DNA of 64,000 bases from Epiperipatus broadwayi (Eukaryota; Onychophora; Udeonychophora; Euonychophora; Peripatidae). The notes under the pieces were generated by a model. The model saw nothing but the letters and a program-made list of their open reading frames with translations, did no database searches and had not been told where the DNA came from. The DNA lies in contig JAQFVV010006643.1 of NCBI GenBank assembly GCA_028023455.1, positions 434,001 to 498,000 on the forward strand. Direction: 5' to 3'. Of the stretch, positions 12,750-23,998 are shown piece by piece. Position 1 is the stretch's first letter. The number at the start of each line of letters is the position of its first letter. Both the position numbers and the translations under genes were made by a program.

Positions 12750-14640
12750 AGTAATGTATTAAAATATTTTTTAAATGATTATATTTATAGAGTGTTATCA
12801 TATTAATCACTTTACAAGCATATATTATTTTTAACATTATTATTTAATAATATTCTTGAGTTTATTCTGCAGCTAAATGAAAGAAATCTCTATTTTTCTT
12901 TCTCTTTGGGGAAAGGGAACAGGGGGTAAATAAAATTAATATTCAATTTTGAACTCTATGATAAAAAAGTAAAATTAATTTGCATCTCATAAAATAGATA
13001 TTTTTTCTTTAAAAAAAAAACAAAAATTATATTATTAAGTTAAATTATTAATTAAATTAGAATGGTATATATATAAAGAAGTACATTTAGTTTGTTGCTA
13101 AGGTTTTGTTTTTATTTTTTAACCCATATTATCATTATTTTTCAATCATAAATAACAAAATGTCTTTAAAATGTTTTGTATAGTTCTATATATATCAGAT
13201 ATTTTTTAAGTATGGATTCATTGTTTGCATTATATCTGTATTTTATAATATCAATTCTACAAAAAAGTTCTTGCAGTTAAATCTATAGTAACTGCATTTC
13301 TATTGAAATTCAAATATATGTTTTATTAATAAAGATATCTTAACATAGTAAACTTCTCGTTTAAATAATAAGTCATTTTATAGATAAAAATGTATATGAA
13401 AATTATTCATCTTTTAGAAATTTTTAAAAATATAAATTTAGTTTCGATACATCCTTAGTTAGTAGCAATAAAATATCGATCATTAATTAGCGATCGGCTA
13501 CTACAAAGAATATTAGCTATCTCACCATTTGCTTTTAAAATATTTTAACAATATTATTGGAAAGATAATAAATATTATTTATTAAGTAACAAAAATGATT
13601 TATTTGTAATCATTCTAGCTAGTATTGAATAAAATGTAAATCAATGGTTTTTAAAAACGAGTTTAGACTTTCTTAGCAAATCAATAAATTTTAAATTGAT
13701 TGTCTGTCTCATAACACAATATCTATCTACATATTTATTTATTAATAAGAAATGTATATATTTTTAATAAGATTTTTTGAATTTGTCTTATAAATACTAA
13801 TTCTAATTAAATTAGATTCTCACCAAATATGTTTTTTTATTAGCCATTCGAGTTCTAATTAAGAATTTGCTTTATTATTTTATCAAATAATATCAAGGTT
13901 TAAAGTTTATGGTAATCTTTTGTGAGTCACTGGATTTAATTTCTTTTTTTTTTAACGTAATTAGTGTAGCACTCTTATTTAAGAGCTTCATCGTAAATAA
14001 ACTTTAATGAGACTAGTGGTTGAAATTTTATTCCTAAAATAATGAAGTTCCTTTACACCATTGTTCTTTTTATCTTGTTCTCATCCAAGTATATATATAA
14101 CAGCTGCCCACTCTGAACCACAATTCAAAAAATATTGAATAAAAATAATTAGACTAAACATAAAATTTTAAACATTTTATTTTTAGTTCTCAGTACACAT
14201 AAACTATATAACTACAGTTAAGCATATTTATGATCTACATATTTTTGATTTGTAAATACAATATACATATATAGGTGTATCAAACTACTTTTTGGAATTT
14301 TTTTTCCGAAAGTGCATGTTATATACAGTTTATATACTATCTGTAAATTTTGGCATCGGCAGAGGCTTGACAAATAAATGTCCAATTCAGAGATAATATT
14401 GTACAGCTTTACGAATATATAGACTTAGATTAGATTTGTTTATAAATCAATTAATGATATATTAGTATATTAATCTAATAATTTTCTCACAATAAAATAA
14501 TTTTTTCATCACTGTATATTTTATTATTTGCAAACATTACCCCCCCCCTTCTCGCCTAGAACTCGCTTAATTCTTAATCTTTATTTTTCAACTTTCTTGC
14601 TTTTCTAATTCTAATGCGACATATATAATGTACAAGTTAA
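12750..14640. other. AT-rich non-coding sequence
   Basis: No coding frame or repeat family recognised. It includes long A/T runs and a short C run near 14541. Confidence 0.55.
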
Positions 14641-14819
14641 TAAATCAACATTAATATCACATGATCACCATTTATGGAGAATTTTTTTTCTTTCTCATGT
14701 GTCAAAGCATCAGCCGAGAAGCGAACCCGCTAACCCGGGATAACTGCTTTTAAAGCAGCTGTCGCTGACCTCTCGACCACCAATTTATGGAGAGTTTTGC
14801 CTGTTTTAAATCAACATTA
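14641..14819. mobile_element. Hammerhead-family foldback remnant with 13-bp target duplication
   Basis: The left end has the family terminus ATCACATGATCACCATTT and the right end ATGGAGAGTTTTGCCTGTTTT, the same sequences as the arms of the larger copies. The direct repeat TAAATCAACATTA at 14641-14653 and 14807-14819 is a perfect 13-bp target duplication. The element itself was only about 50 bp before a SINE split it. Confidence 0.65.
14681..14778 (-). repeat. tRNA-Leu-like SINE, subfamily B, nested
   Basis: Minus-strand class II tRNA-like SINE. The anticodon arm GCTGC-TTTAAAA-GCAGT would present anticodon TAA (Leu). A long variable arm (TTATCCCGGGTTAGC) precedes the B box GGGTTCGCTTC, and the tail is GACACATGAGAAAG followed by A-rich sequence. 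It is flanked by ACCATTTATGGAGA on the left and ACCAATTTATGGAGA on the right, a target duplication inside the foldback remnant. Confidence 0.8.
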
Positions 14820-15174
14820 CTTTATTATTTTTGAAAAATTGTTGCATTTATTATTACTAGGTTACGTTTTTCACATCTCTGTTTCTAATATGAATATATA
14901 ATTTTCTTGGAAATTATTGTTAAAATGAGATTTACATACAGAAAATAAGGTGAATTTCAAAATCAGATACTATTATACAATATGTAAGTATATTATAAGT
15001 ATTATTTATCTTCCAAATTGATATTATACAAATAATTTTTTAATAAAAGTTTGCTGCTGATGGTATAATAGGAATTAAAACAAACATGGCATTAAAGCAA
15101 TATTATATTATTAATATCTAACTTCTAAATAATGCAATCGTCACTAGCACACATGCCATATATATATTCAAAAC
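14820..15174. other. AT-rich sequence downstream of the orphan gene
   Basis: This would be the 3' flank of the minus-strand gene. No canonical AATAAA lies close to its stop codon on the minus strand; an ATTAAA is present further on. Nothing else recognised. Confidence 0.4.
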
Positions 15175-15984
15175 TTATCTTTCCTTAGATTTCCTAATGT
15201 TTTTAACTTTAAAATTTAAATCCTTTGCGCACACGAGGTATCCTTGTTTATCGCTTTTATATTTAATTAATCTCAATGTAGCATTTGTACTCTTGAGCCG
15301 TAAAAATCCATTTTGAAGATCTTCTACTAAATTTTGTTCAATTAAAGACACTTGACAATATCTAGATTTAGGCATATTATTTTCAAAACAAAGCCTGTCA
15401 TTTTTATTAAAAGTAAAATTTTGACCAAAAAGCTTTATCACATGATTAGTGTTATTATTTTCTGTTCCGTTCGAAGATGGGTTTTCTTTAATGGAAAAAC
15501 GTAGCGACTTTTCGTTTGAACAAGCAGTAAAATTACCTTTTACACAAAATATTTCTATACTTTTAGATTTTTTATTTAAAATGTAATTATCCGGATAAAA
15601 AAAGACATTTTTTATAAAATCCAATTCAACTCTGTTTTCTAGAATTTTTGAAATAGCCCATAGATTTGTTCGAAATCTCCAGCAGTTTTCCGTAAAGTTG
15701 AAAGTTACGTTCACTGGTGCGCAAATGCGGGGTTTATGTAATTCATCATCATATCCGAAAACTGGGAAAGTTTTATTTAAACGTATCCAAAATAGTGTTT
15801 GTTCTTCTACATTGTAATCTTTATATTCGCTAGGATATAAAGAAATGGATAAGCAGAGATGTTCCGCTAATGTATTCATTTCCCTAGTGCTGGCTTGTTT
15901 AGATTTAGAATAACTAGAGCGACCGCTTAAAACAAGGTTTGAATACAGATTAAAAATAATAAAATATTTTATCCAAAATATCAT
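15175..15984 (-). CDS. Putative secreted/extracellular glycoprotein, 269 aa, unknown family
   Basis: The only frame that looks like a host gene. It starts AAAATGATA, which is a usable context, and ends TAA; both ends lie in one uninterrupted frame, so it is either a single-exon gene or one large exon. Residues 1-20 (MIFWIKYFIIFNLYSNLVLS) look like a signal peptide, and there is no later transmembrane segment. Eight cysteines (about 44, 88, 101, 147, 155, 199, 210, 252) would allow four disulfides. Eight N-glycosylation sequons (about N70, 92, 96, 151, 172, 177, 189, 234) point to the secretory route. The tail (KVKNIRKSKER) is basic. The segment NGFLRLKSTNATLRLI...GYLVCAKDL loosely recalls N-terminal ectodomains of Methuselah/secretin-type receptors, but that is a weak impression. 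No strong splice donor lies near the 3' end. A decayed retroelement protein is possible but nothing supports it. Confidence 0.55.
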   Translation of the reverse strand: MIFWIKYFIIFNLYSNLVLSGRSSYSKSKQASTREMNTLAEHLCLSISLYPSEYKDYNVEEQTLFWIRLNKTFPVFGYDDELHKPRICAPVNVTFNFTENCWRFRTNLWAISKILENRVELDFIKNVFFYPDNYILNKKSKSIEIFCVKGNFTACSNEKSLRFSIKENPSSNGTENNNTNHVIKLFGQNFTFNKNDRLCFENNMPKSRYCQVSLIEQNLVEDLQNGFLRLKSTNATLRLIKYKSDKQGYLVCAKDLNFKVKNIRKSKER

Positions 15985-17085
15985 TTTTAAAGTTTACCTG
16001 TTATTTCAACATTGCTCAAATAAAACTTTATTAATAATGCTATTTTATTTTTTTAAATTTAGAATTTTTTTTTTTTTGAATGACTGGTTTTATTTATGAA
16101 ATAAATAGTTTACTATTATCAATTGATAGCGTTAAGAAATTGCACTTAGAAAAGTGATAAGAGTTGAATGGCCGTAAGGTAGACCCGGAAAAAATATACA
16201 TCCAATTTAAGCAAATTAAATATAATTTCATATATAAATTTAATTTATATAATTAAACATAATTAACATATAATTTGAGGGTATATTTATATAAAGCAAT
16301 ATTAAATATATAATAATCCCATTTACTCATTAAAAATTTTTAATTAAAAAAATTCAAAATATTTCATATTTTGAAATAAAAATATAGATCCCCCCCCCCC
16401 CCCAAATGAAGATTAAAATCTCTAGGCAATATGATTTATCTCTCTCTACCTTAACATAATTTCCTGTAGTATAGAATTATTATTTTTTTATATTTCTGAA
16501 CAACTCTAATGTTCTCTGCTGTTTCTGGCTACATTATTAATATTATTTCTTATATATTTAAAATCAATACAAATAAAAAAATCAGAAAAACTTTATTTAA
16601 AATATTTAAAATTTCTAGAGGAAAAGATTAAAAACAAAAAGTAACTGTATAAATTATATTCACACAAAGATTATAAGAAATAATAGAAATATATTATCGC
16701 TACATCTTTGATATCTTACATCTCAAAAATGAATATTCTTACCTATAATGTATCTATTGTTGTTGTCAGATTATGAGCATATTTTTCTAGCATTAGTCAA
16801 ATAGGCTTCTTTTGTTGTTAAAAAACTGTATTAATAACAAACTATGTACAAATATTAACATATTTAAAGTAAAATTAATATGTGTTATATAAGCAAAGGT
16901 ATGACAAGAACGCCAACCATAATAGTATGGGTAACACAACAGGTTATTTATTTCTAAATGCAATTTATTCACAGTATTTTAAACACATTTTAGCAAAAAC
17001 CTTGCATTTATATAAGATATTATATTAGTAAAAATCAGTCATATGTTACATGACCTATATAGCTTGACAATTACCAACATGTAAT
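15985..17085. other. AT-rich sequence upstream of the orphan gene
   Basis: On the minus strand this would hold the promoter of the orphan gene; no convincing TATA/initiator pair is distinguishable in such AT-rich DNA. There is a run of 14 C at 16390-16403. No other feature seen. Confidence 0.4.
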
Positions 17086-17294
17086 ATATAAAGAGCCTGT
17101 TAATAACTCTAAACAAGCTTATTTATTTCATTTCTTTTTATGATAAGTGCTATAAGAGAAAATACCTGAAGCTTTTATCTATGATGGTCCCCATCCCCAG
17201 GCTGCTTTCGAGCTATGGCTCTCATCAGTGAAGAGTTAGGACATTACATAAAATAAATAAGCTTGTTTAGAGTTATTAGCAGACTCTTTATATA
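17086..17294 (-). mobile_element. Terminal-inverted-repeat element carrying a hammerhead motif
   Basis: A 209-bp element with inverted ends of about 42 bp: TATATAAAGAGCCTGTTAAT on the left, and TATATAAAGAGTCTGCTAAT when the right end is read on the minus strand. The arms run into the AAGCTTATTTATT segment. The centre is unrelated to the arms except for a hammerhead-like motif at 17194-17234. It is a different family from the CATCACATGATCAC foldbacks but shares their ribozyme core. Non-coding. Confidence 0.65.
17194..17234 (-). ncRNA. Hammerhead ribozyme-like motif H (type I)
   Basis: Minus strand, in order: stem I strand TCTTCA, core CTGATGA, stem II GAGC-CATA-GCTC (four perfect pairs with the canonical G10.1-C11.1), core GAAA, then GCAGCC, then TGGGGA, which pairs with TCTTCA with two G-U pairs. 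Both conserved core boxes are intact. The stem III/cleavage region is degraded: aligned with the other copies (CTAGTC) it reads GCAGCC, so U16.1 is C and the expected GUC triplet is GCC. Self-cleavage is therefore doubtful. Confidence 0.55.
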
Positions 17295-17806
<512 letters not shown>

Positions 17807-17809
17807 TTA

Positions 17810-20480
17810 GTAAATGCTTGAAGTTGATTGTTCTATTATGAAATACTAATGGGCATAGAGATGAAAAATATGGGCAGGTTTGAAAAAGGTATAGTATTTG
17901 GATATTTATTGCATAAAACACACATAGGTTCAAGATTTAGTTTAAATCTGTCATTAAGAATTATTTTGATTGGAAGTGTATCCTGTAGTAAATTAAAAAG
18001 AAATTTTAACCATGATTGAGAAGCACAAAGGTTTTGGAGTTTGGTTAAGAGTTTTAGCAACTGGTATGGTTGTCTGTAATCTCTGAGTGGATAAAGTATT
18101 TTATTTAAATCTTTAAGTGATATTCCAATGAGAGATTTGATGTTATACTGATCTAATAGATCAGCATGCTCACTGGCATCATTTGTGAAAAATGACCATT
18201 TGGCATTTGAAATTGAGATAAGCAATGATATTGGAAGAGGGATGGCACTAATTGTTGGATTAGTAAGTGTTGCAATATACATTTTGGCTCTAATATATGT
18301 TTCAAAAGATTTGAGGCATGTTCTGATGGATAAAAGTTGTGAAGATAAACCTCAAATGTATGATTTTATTATAGACATAAGTTTATTATATGTCTTGTTA
18401 AAAAGCTGCATCCATAGACTACAGTAGCTGAGTATTCCATTAAAAATAACATTCACTATACTAACTTTCACAATGGGATATAGCATTTTTGGATAAAATA
18501 CTTTCATTTTTATAAATTAATATATGATACTGTTTAAATAATGACTTGGTTGCCTTTTAGATAGAGTGATTAGGATACCAAGAAAATATGAAGGGTTACC
18601 ATTGAAGAAAGATAGTAGTTTGCGGCCTGTAGATAGTTGCCATAAAGCTCACTTGCAAACTTATTTTGTAGAACCTATTGATGTTTTAAAATTTGTTTAA
18701 AATATTCAGAATGATGGATATGTTTTAGAAACTTCTGTATATTATCAACCCATCAGCAATGAATAATATGATTTGCACGGTGATTCCAAGATGAGAAAGA
18801 AAAAGACCTTCAGTGCCTTGTTTTATTTCCTTAATCAGAGAATCTATATAAATTGCAAGTAGCAATGAAGCAAGTGGTGGACCCTGTGGATTACCATGAT
18901 TAGGTTTAGAAGATGTTGGCAGTCACATATAATTCTTTAGTTTAATTGATCTATTAGTGAGGTAGTTCTGGATAGCAATTATAAGATTTCTTTGTTCAGA
19001 AAGATGTTTGTATAATGTAGTGAATATATAACTCCAGTTCTCTAAGTCAAAAGCAGCTTTAAAGTCAATTTGGCATGCTACTTAAATGACAAGTTTGTTT
19101 CTTTGGCAAACAAGAATTGATTCTTGTACTAAAAGACTGGCTTGGGAAGCACAGAGACCTTTTATTTGCATAATCTAAAGTTGATAGTTTTAGCTGAATA
19201 AGCTCATTTAGGTTTTTTTAGAATTATTCTTATGAACACTTTTTGATCAATAACTTCAAGTGTAATTAGATGTGAATTGTTTACAGAGGAGTATATTGCA
19301 TTTAATTTTTTCCTGAGACAAAATATTACCTTGATAGAAAGGTTGGAGTTGCTAGGATTGCTTGAGCATGATTGATTGTAGCATCTAAGTAGAATAAGTA
19401 TCATCAAATAGTCAAGCTACTTGTAAACATTAACTGAGATAAGATCTTCTGCTAGAAAGATATGTGTTTTAAGATGTATGATTTCTTGGTCTATTTGTAG
19501 CTCTGTAATAAAGTTTTCTTGAGAAGGTTGTGTATTGTAGTGAATAGTAGACAGAAATTGATTATCACTTTTTAGTCGATATTTTAGACGGACAATAATT
19601 TCCATGTTAACATTGGTGCCAGATAGGAGAATATGATTTTTTTTGATAAAATAGGAATGCCAAAGCTTTGGGATGGTGTTGATTTTGCATAATTTACAGT
19701 AGTTTTTACATGCTTAGAGAGATTTGGCATTATTTTTCAAATCTATATGTTATAGGATTCTGATTGTATGGTATGATCAGCTTGCTTGCTTTATTTTATA
19801 GTCTATGTATAAGAGCATTGGCATCATTCATTTGTGGGATGGTTTGCAGGATTGTATCTATGTCTTTAATATGCTATTTTATTATAGATTATTTGAGTGT
19901 TATCTTGCAGTTGTTTAAAATGTTTTGAAGGCTAACCAAATTTCAACTAAGTGGAAAATATTGCAACTGAAGATAGTAATGACCTGCAATGATTGTATTA
20001 GAAAAGTCATCTATAGTTTATATAAGAATCTGTCATTTAAATTTGAATTTATAGAGAGTTGGGTTATTCTCATATCTATATAATTTGAGTGTTACACAAG
20101 TGTGATATGAAAATAAAATGCTGGATAGATGTATTGAAGTTTTAAAATTGAATGGAGATACAAAAAAGAGATCAATGAGAGATGAATCTTGCTCCCCAAT
20201 AAATTAAATGGTTCTAGGAGGGTGTATGGATGAACGTAGTAATAAGACAAGTTGATTAAATCTAGAGTTGAATGTGGATGCTAACTCATTATAAGAACAA
20301 TTGAAATCACTACAAAGGATAATCATTCCAGGTCTGTGAAAGGCTTTAGTTTGGACAATGAGGAGCATCTTGGTAGTAAAATAGATGTCATTCTCAATTC
20401 AAGGTTATATAATGATTAGATAGTTTTGTGCTTCATTTTAATAATTATTAAAATTGCACATTGGAATTTTTAGAATTTTC
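17810..20480 (-). mobile_element. Old APE-type LINE (family 3), minus strand
   Basis: Minus-strand order: endonuclease motif CSDFNCSYNELAST (about 20290-20340, equivalent to GDFN); DSSLIDLFFVSP (about 20155-20195, equivalent to SxIDLIFVS), then SYHTCVTLKL (equivalent to the SDH motif). RT motif A reads CQIDFKAAFD (about 19050-19085), motif B HGNPQGPPLASLLLAIYIDS (about 18850-18905), and motif C LFIADGLI in place of YADD (about 18740-18760). The C-terminus is open at 17836-18282 (148 residues) with CVLCNKYPN, half of a CCHC-like knuckle. Stops and frameshifts occur throughout, so it is inactive. The clade is uncertain; the layout fits the I/Jockey/R1 group better than RTE. Confidence 0.7.
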
Positions 20481-20829
20481 ACTGTATTAACATATGAAAT
20501 TTTTCTTTACAAATGTGTTATGGATATAAGCAAATTTATTCTTGGCTTCATTAAAATGAAGAAGCATGCTAATTCTCTGACAATGATTGTATTATGAAGG
20601 GTTTTATTAAAAGGAAACCTGTGGCATTTTCCACTTGGCATAATAATAAATTTAACGTGGAGCTTTAAAATCAATATAGAGGTTTAAATAAAGAAATTCA
20701 ACGACTGATAACAGGGCATAAAAATAATTGACAAGAGAGCTTGAAAATGTTTGTTGGATTAAAATTGCAAATATATATATACAGACAAAATTAATAGTTT
20801 TTATTTTCACCCATCTAAAGTAACAATGG

Positions 20830-22560
20830 ATCTAAAAAATTTACAACTCTTTTAAATCTATTAATGGCGCTCTGTAATATGATGACAAAGACATTTCCTA
20901 TTGTAGGAAAAATATTTTGATTTTTTAGTTTAGCGAAGTTAAAACAGCTCTTTGCAATCTTAAAAATGAATAGGCTATGGGTTTTGATAAAATATCTGGA
21001 TAAATTTTTAAAATATAGAATAATAAATTAGTTTCAAAAATAGTAGAACATTTTAGGAATATATGGTTTCATGAAGATGTGTGCCTGGTTTTAAGAATAC
21101 TTCTATTGTTCCAATTTTTACAAATAAAGAAAATATACAAGATTATAATAATTATTATGGGATGTTATTGCTTTCTATTTGCAATCAAGAATTTTTTATG
21201 TTTTTTTTGCAATCACAGATAAATGGTTCTCAGACATGAAATGTGGTTTTCAAGATGTGCTATAGACATGATTTTTGTTTTCAGGAAAATGCAAGAATAT
21301 TATGAAAAACAAAAGTGATTTATATATTATTTTTTATTGGTTTGATCAATATCCAATAGATCTATGTCACTGTGTTTAGTTGGCTGTCTACCAAAGTTGT
21401 ATTATATACCTTCTATATGATGGAAGAGATGTAGTGTTATTACTTCAGATGAAAAATCTGTGATATATGAAATGAAAACTAGTATTAAACAAAAATATAT
21501 ACTAGATTCAATTTTGTTTTGGGATTTTTACTATAATAATCTTTAGAAATGTTTATAGGCAGAATCATGAATAATGGATCAATATTAATTGATTTCATTG
21601 TAGAATTTTTTTAATTTGAACCCATTAAAAGAAATAGCAAGAACTTTATACTCTTAGCTCCTAGATTTACATTACACTAATGATTGGGTTATTTTTGGTA
21701 ATTCACAGTTGATCTTTAGAACATACTTATTATTTTGAATGCAATATATAACGATTTTGGTTTAGCAATTAATGTTTCCAAAAAACTAAAAATCTTTATC
21801 AGCAAGTGGTGGAAGAAAAATCTTCAAGGAATATCAGTATGAGAATGTGAAGCAAATTTAAGTATAATGGATTTTTTTTAAATGGAAAAATGGAATTAAA
21901 TGTTAAGGTATATAGCACAGACTCCAAAATGTACAATTACTGCATTTAAGTTAGTTGTTTATGAATCTTTTACTTTATACTGTATAGAAATGAGATTTGG
22001 ACTTTCTATTTAAGAATCATAAATGCAAGAAAAATTTCATTTATACATGTTTTATAAAATTCCCAAAATACATGTTATCATATAATCAATTAGTAAGTTC
22101 TTTAACTTATTGGATGAGATATTATACATTACAGTAAAATAACAACATTGTTAGATTATAATATTTAAACAGCATTAAACTGTTGCACATGCGCTTTGGA
22201 TTTTAAATATAAAATGAATGAATACTAACACTTCAACCACATGATAAAGTATTTGGATTGGTAGATTGTATATATAAAATGAAGTTGGGAATAGTTTTTG
22301 GTGAAGAGGCAGACACTATTTAAGATAAACAGATTGTCTCAGATCCATATTAAAGAAATATAATATTGATTGTTTTCCTGGGAAGATATAGTTGAGGATA
22401 GAATATTATAAAGAACTACAATTAGACATGGTATTGAAGACTTTTAGGAAAAAACGTTAGCTGCACAAAAACTAAGACAGCATGGTAAATGTCAAACAGA
22501 ATTATGGACAGCATATCCTACTTGGTGAAGGTAATTGTGTTTTATTGGACTGATTTATAT
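20830..22560 (+). mobile_element. Old LINE reverse transcriptase relic (family 4), plus strand
   Basis: Very decayed. RT fingers read KTALCNLKNE then AMGFDKISG (about 20945-21003), followed by FTNKENIQDYNNYY (about 21118-21160) and a YADD-equivalent YTNDWVIFGNS (about 21673-21705), continuing as NDFGLAINVSK in another frame. No endonuclease is seen. It lies head to head with the minus-strand LINE at 17810-20480. No frame longer than about 60 codons remains. Confidence 0.55.
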
Positions 22561-22838
22561 AGACACCTCAAATTTTATTTTTAATGTAATATTATTATTA
22601 TTTGTCTTTCTACTTTTTCTTCTATCATGGAGATAAATTAATAATAATTTCTGCTTTTGCTGATAAACTTCATCAAATTTCTATATAATTGAGATGACAC
22701 TCAAAAACAGATAATAGTGAGAAGTAATAGCTTTATTACAATATTATGCTATCATATTGTTACTTTACAAATAGCAACAAGCAGATTGTTTTTGAAAGAC
22801 AGTTTTAGAATTAAGTAGACATTTATGGCTCTAGGACT

Positions 22839-23990
22839 CAGCATTTCCCAATCTTTTTTGGCTCGCGTACCACTTGGTAATACATCACGCTAAATTGTAC
22901 CACTTCATAAAAATGATTGTATTTCGTGAAATTTGTTATTGCGAGTGTTATTTTATTTGCTTTATAAATATTATAGGGTGACCATGTATGTATTCACATC
23001 ACATAATGAGACAAATTACATTGAAACACGCCTAAACGTCACACCGGATTATAAACTCACTGAAATGTAACACACATATATATATATGTATGTATTTGTT
23101 CAAAGTTTCATATTTATCTACTATTTTGTCATATTTCGTTTACTAATAAATGGTTTTAATAAAAACACAAAATTATAAAAAAACAATTAATATATTTTCT
23201 TATCATAATCAAATATTTTTATAAAATAAATTTAATGAGATCCTTGTGCTTGTTTCGAAAAACATAATTTTTTGAAATTTGGTTCAAAAGATGCTTCAAT
23301 CTGTTTCGATACTTATTTTTTAAAAAAATATATGAAGAAAAAGCTCTTTCTACTAATTCCGTACTTAATAATGATTTAAGAGCTTTCTCAGAAAGTTGTT
23401 CATATTCTTTAATGTTTAACCAAAAATTAATTAGATTGTGTCATTTGAATTATACTTGTAAAGTTCTGTCACATGATAATTTATTAAATTTTCTTTATCC
23501 TTTATTAATAATGATGTAGCTTTTTCTAAATTCTCTTCATAGAAGGTGTTTGAAATCCAATTATCATTTGTGTTTTCGGGTTTTGGAAAATATTCCATGA
23601 AAGACAATTTTAATCCTGTTAAAAGTGCTATTATATTTTCTCGTATATCTTGAGACAGACTAATCTTATTTTCAAACAAAAGAATATGTAGAGTTTCGAA
23701 TACTTCCGGTTGATTGTTTTCGATATACTGTTTCCAAAAATCTAATTTCTTAATCATACTTTCAATTTTATCATTAACATTAAAGATCGTTATCGACTGC
23801 ACATATTAACAACTTTACTGTATAATATTATTAATTAAAATAATTTTTATGAATTATAGGAAAAAAAAAATTTCTATGATATTTTTATGATTTTTTTTTA
23901 TGTCCGCCATTATTGATTATTTTTCGTGTACCACCAACCAGAAACTCGCGTACCACCAGTGGTACGCGTACCACAGGTTGGCAAACACTG
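22839..23990 (-). mobile_element. hAT transposon, internally deleted
   Basis: The left end CAGCATTTCCCAATC and the inverted right end CAGTGTTTGCCAACC both lead into copies of CGCGTACCAC, the usual form of hAT terminal repeats. The 8-bp flanks CTAGGACT (22831-22838) and CTGAGTCT (23991-23998) match at only five positions, so the duplication is eroded or uncertain. At 1152 bp it is too short for a full transposase and keeps only the C-terminal part. Confidence 0.75.
23228..23802 (-). pseudogene. hAT transposase C-terminal remnant (ZBED5/SCAND3-like)
   Basis: The first part is open at 23431-23802 (123 residues): KLDFWKQYIENNQPEVFETL ... DIRENIIALLTGLKLSFMEY FPKPENTNDNWISNTF, the pattern of the region before the dimerisation domain in ZBED5/FAM200/SCAND3-type hAT proteins. 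After a stop and a frameshift, the plus-one frame gives FWLNIKEYEQLSEKALKSLL and then VERAFSSYIFLKNKYRNRL, the hAT dimerisation motif (usual form YPELSEKALK...GFSxxxxIKTKYRNRL). The catalytic DDE N-terminal half and the BED finger are missing. Confidence 0.75.
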
Positions 23991-23998
23991 CTGAGTCT

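Noticed and set aside
12586-12837. 83-codon minus-strand frame across the palindromic SINE
   Set aside because: It follows the palindrome and its flank; there is no protein evidence.
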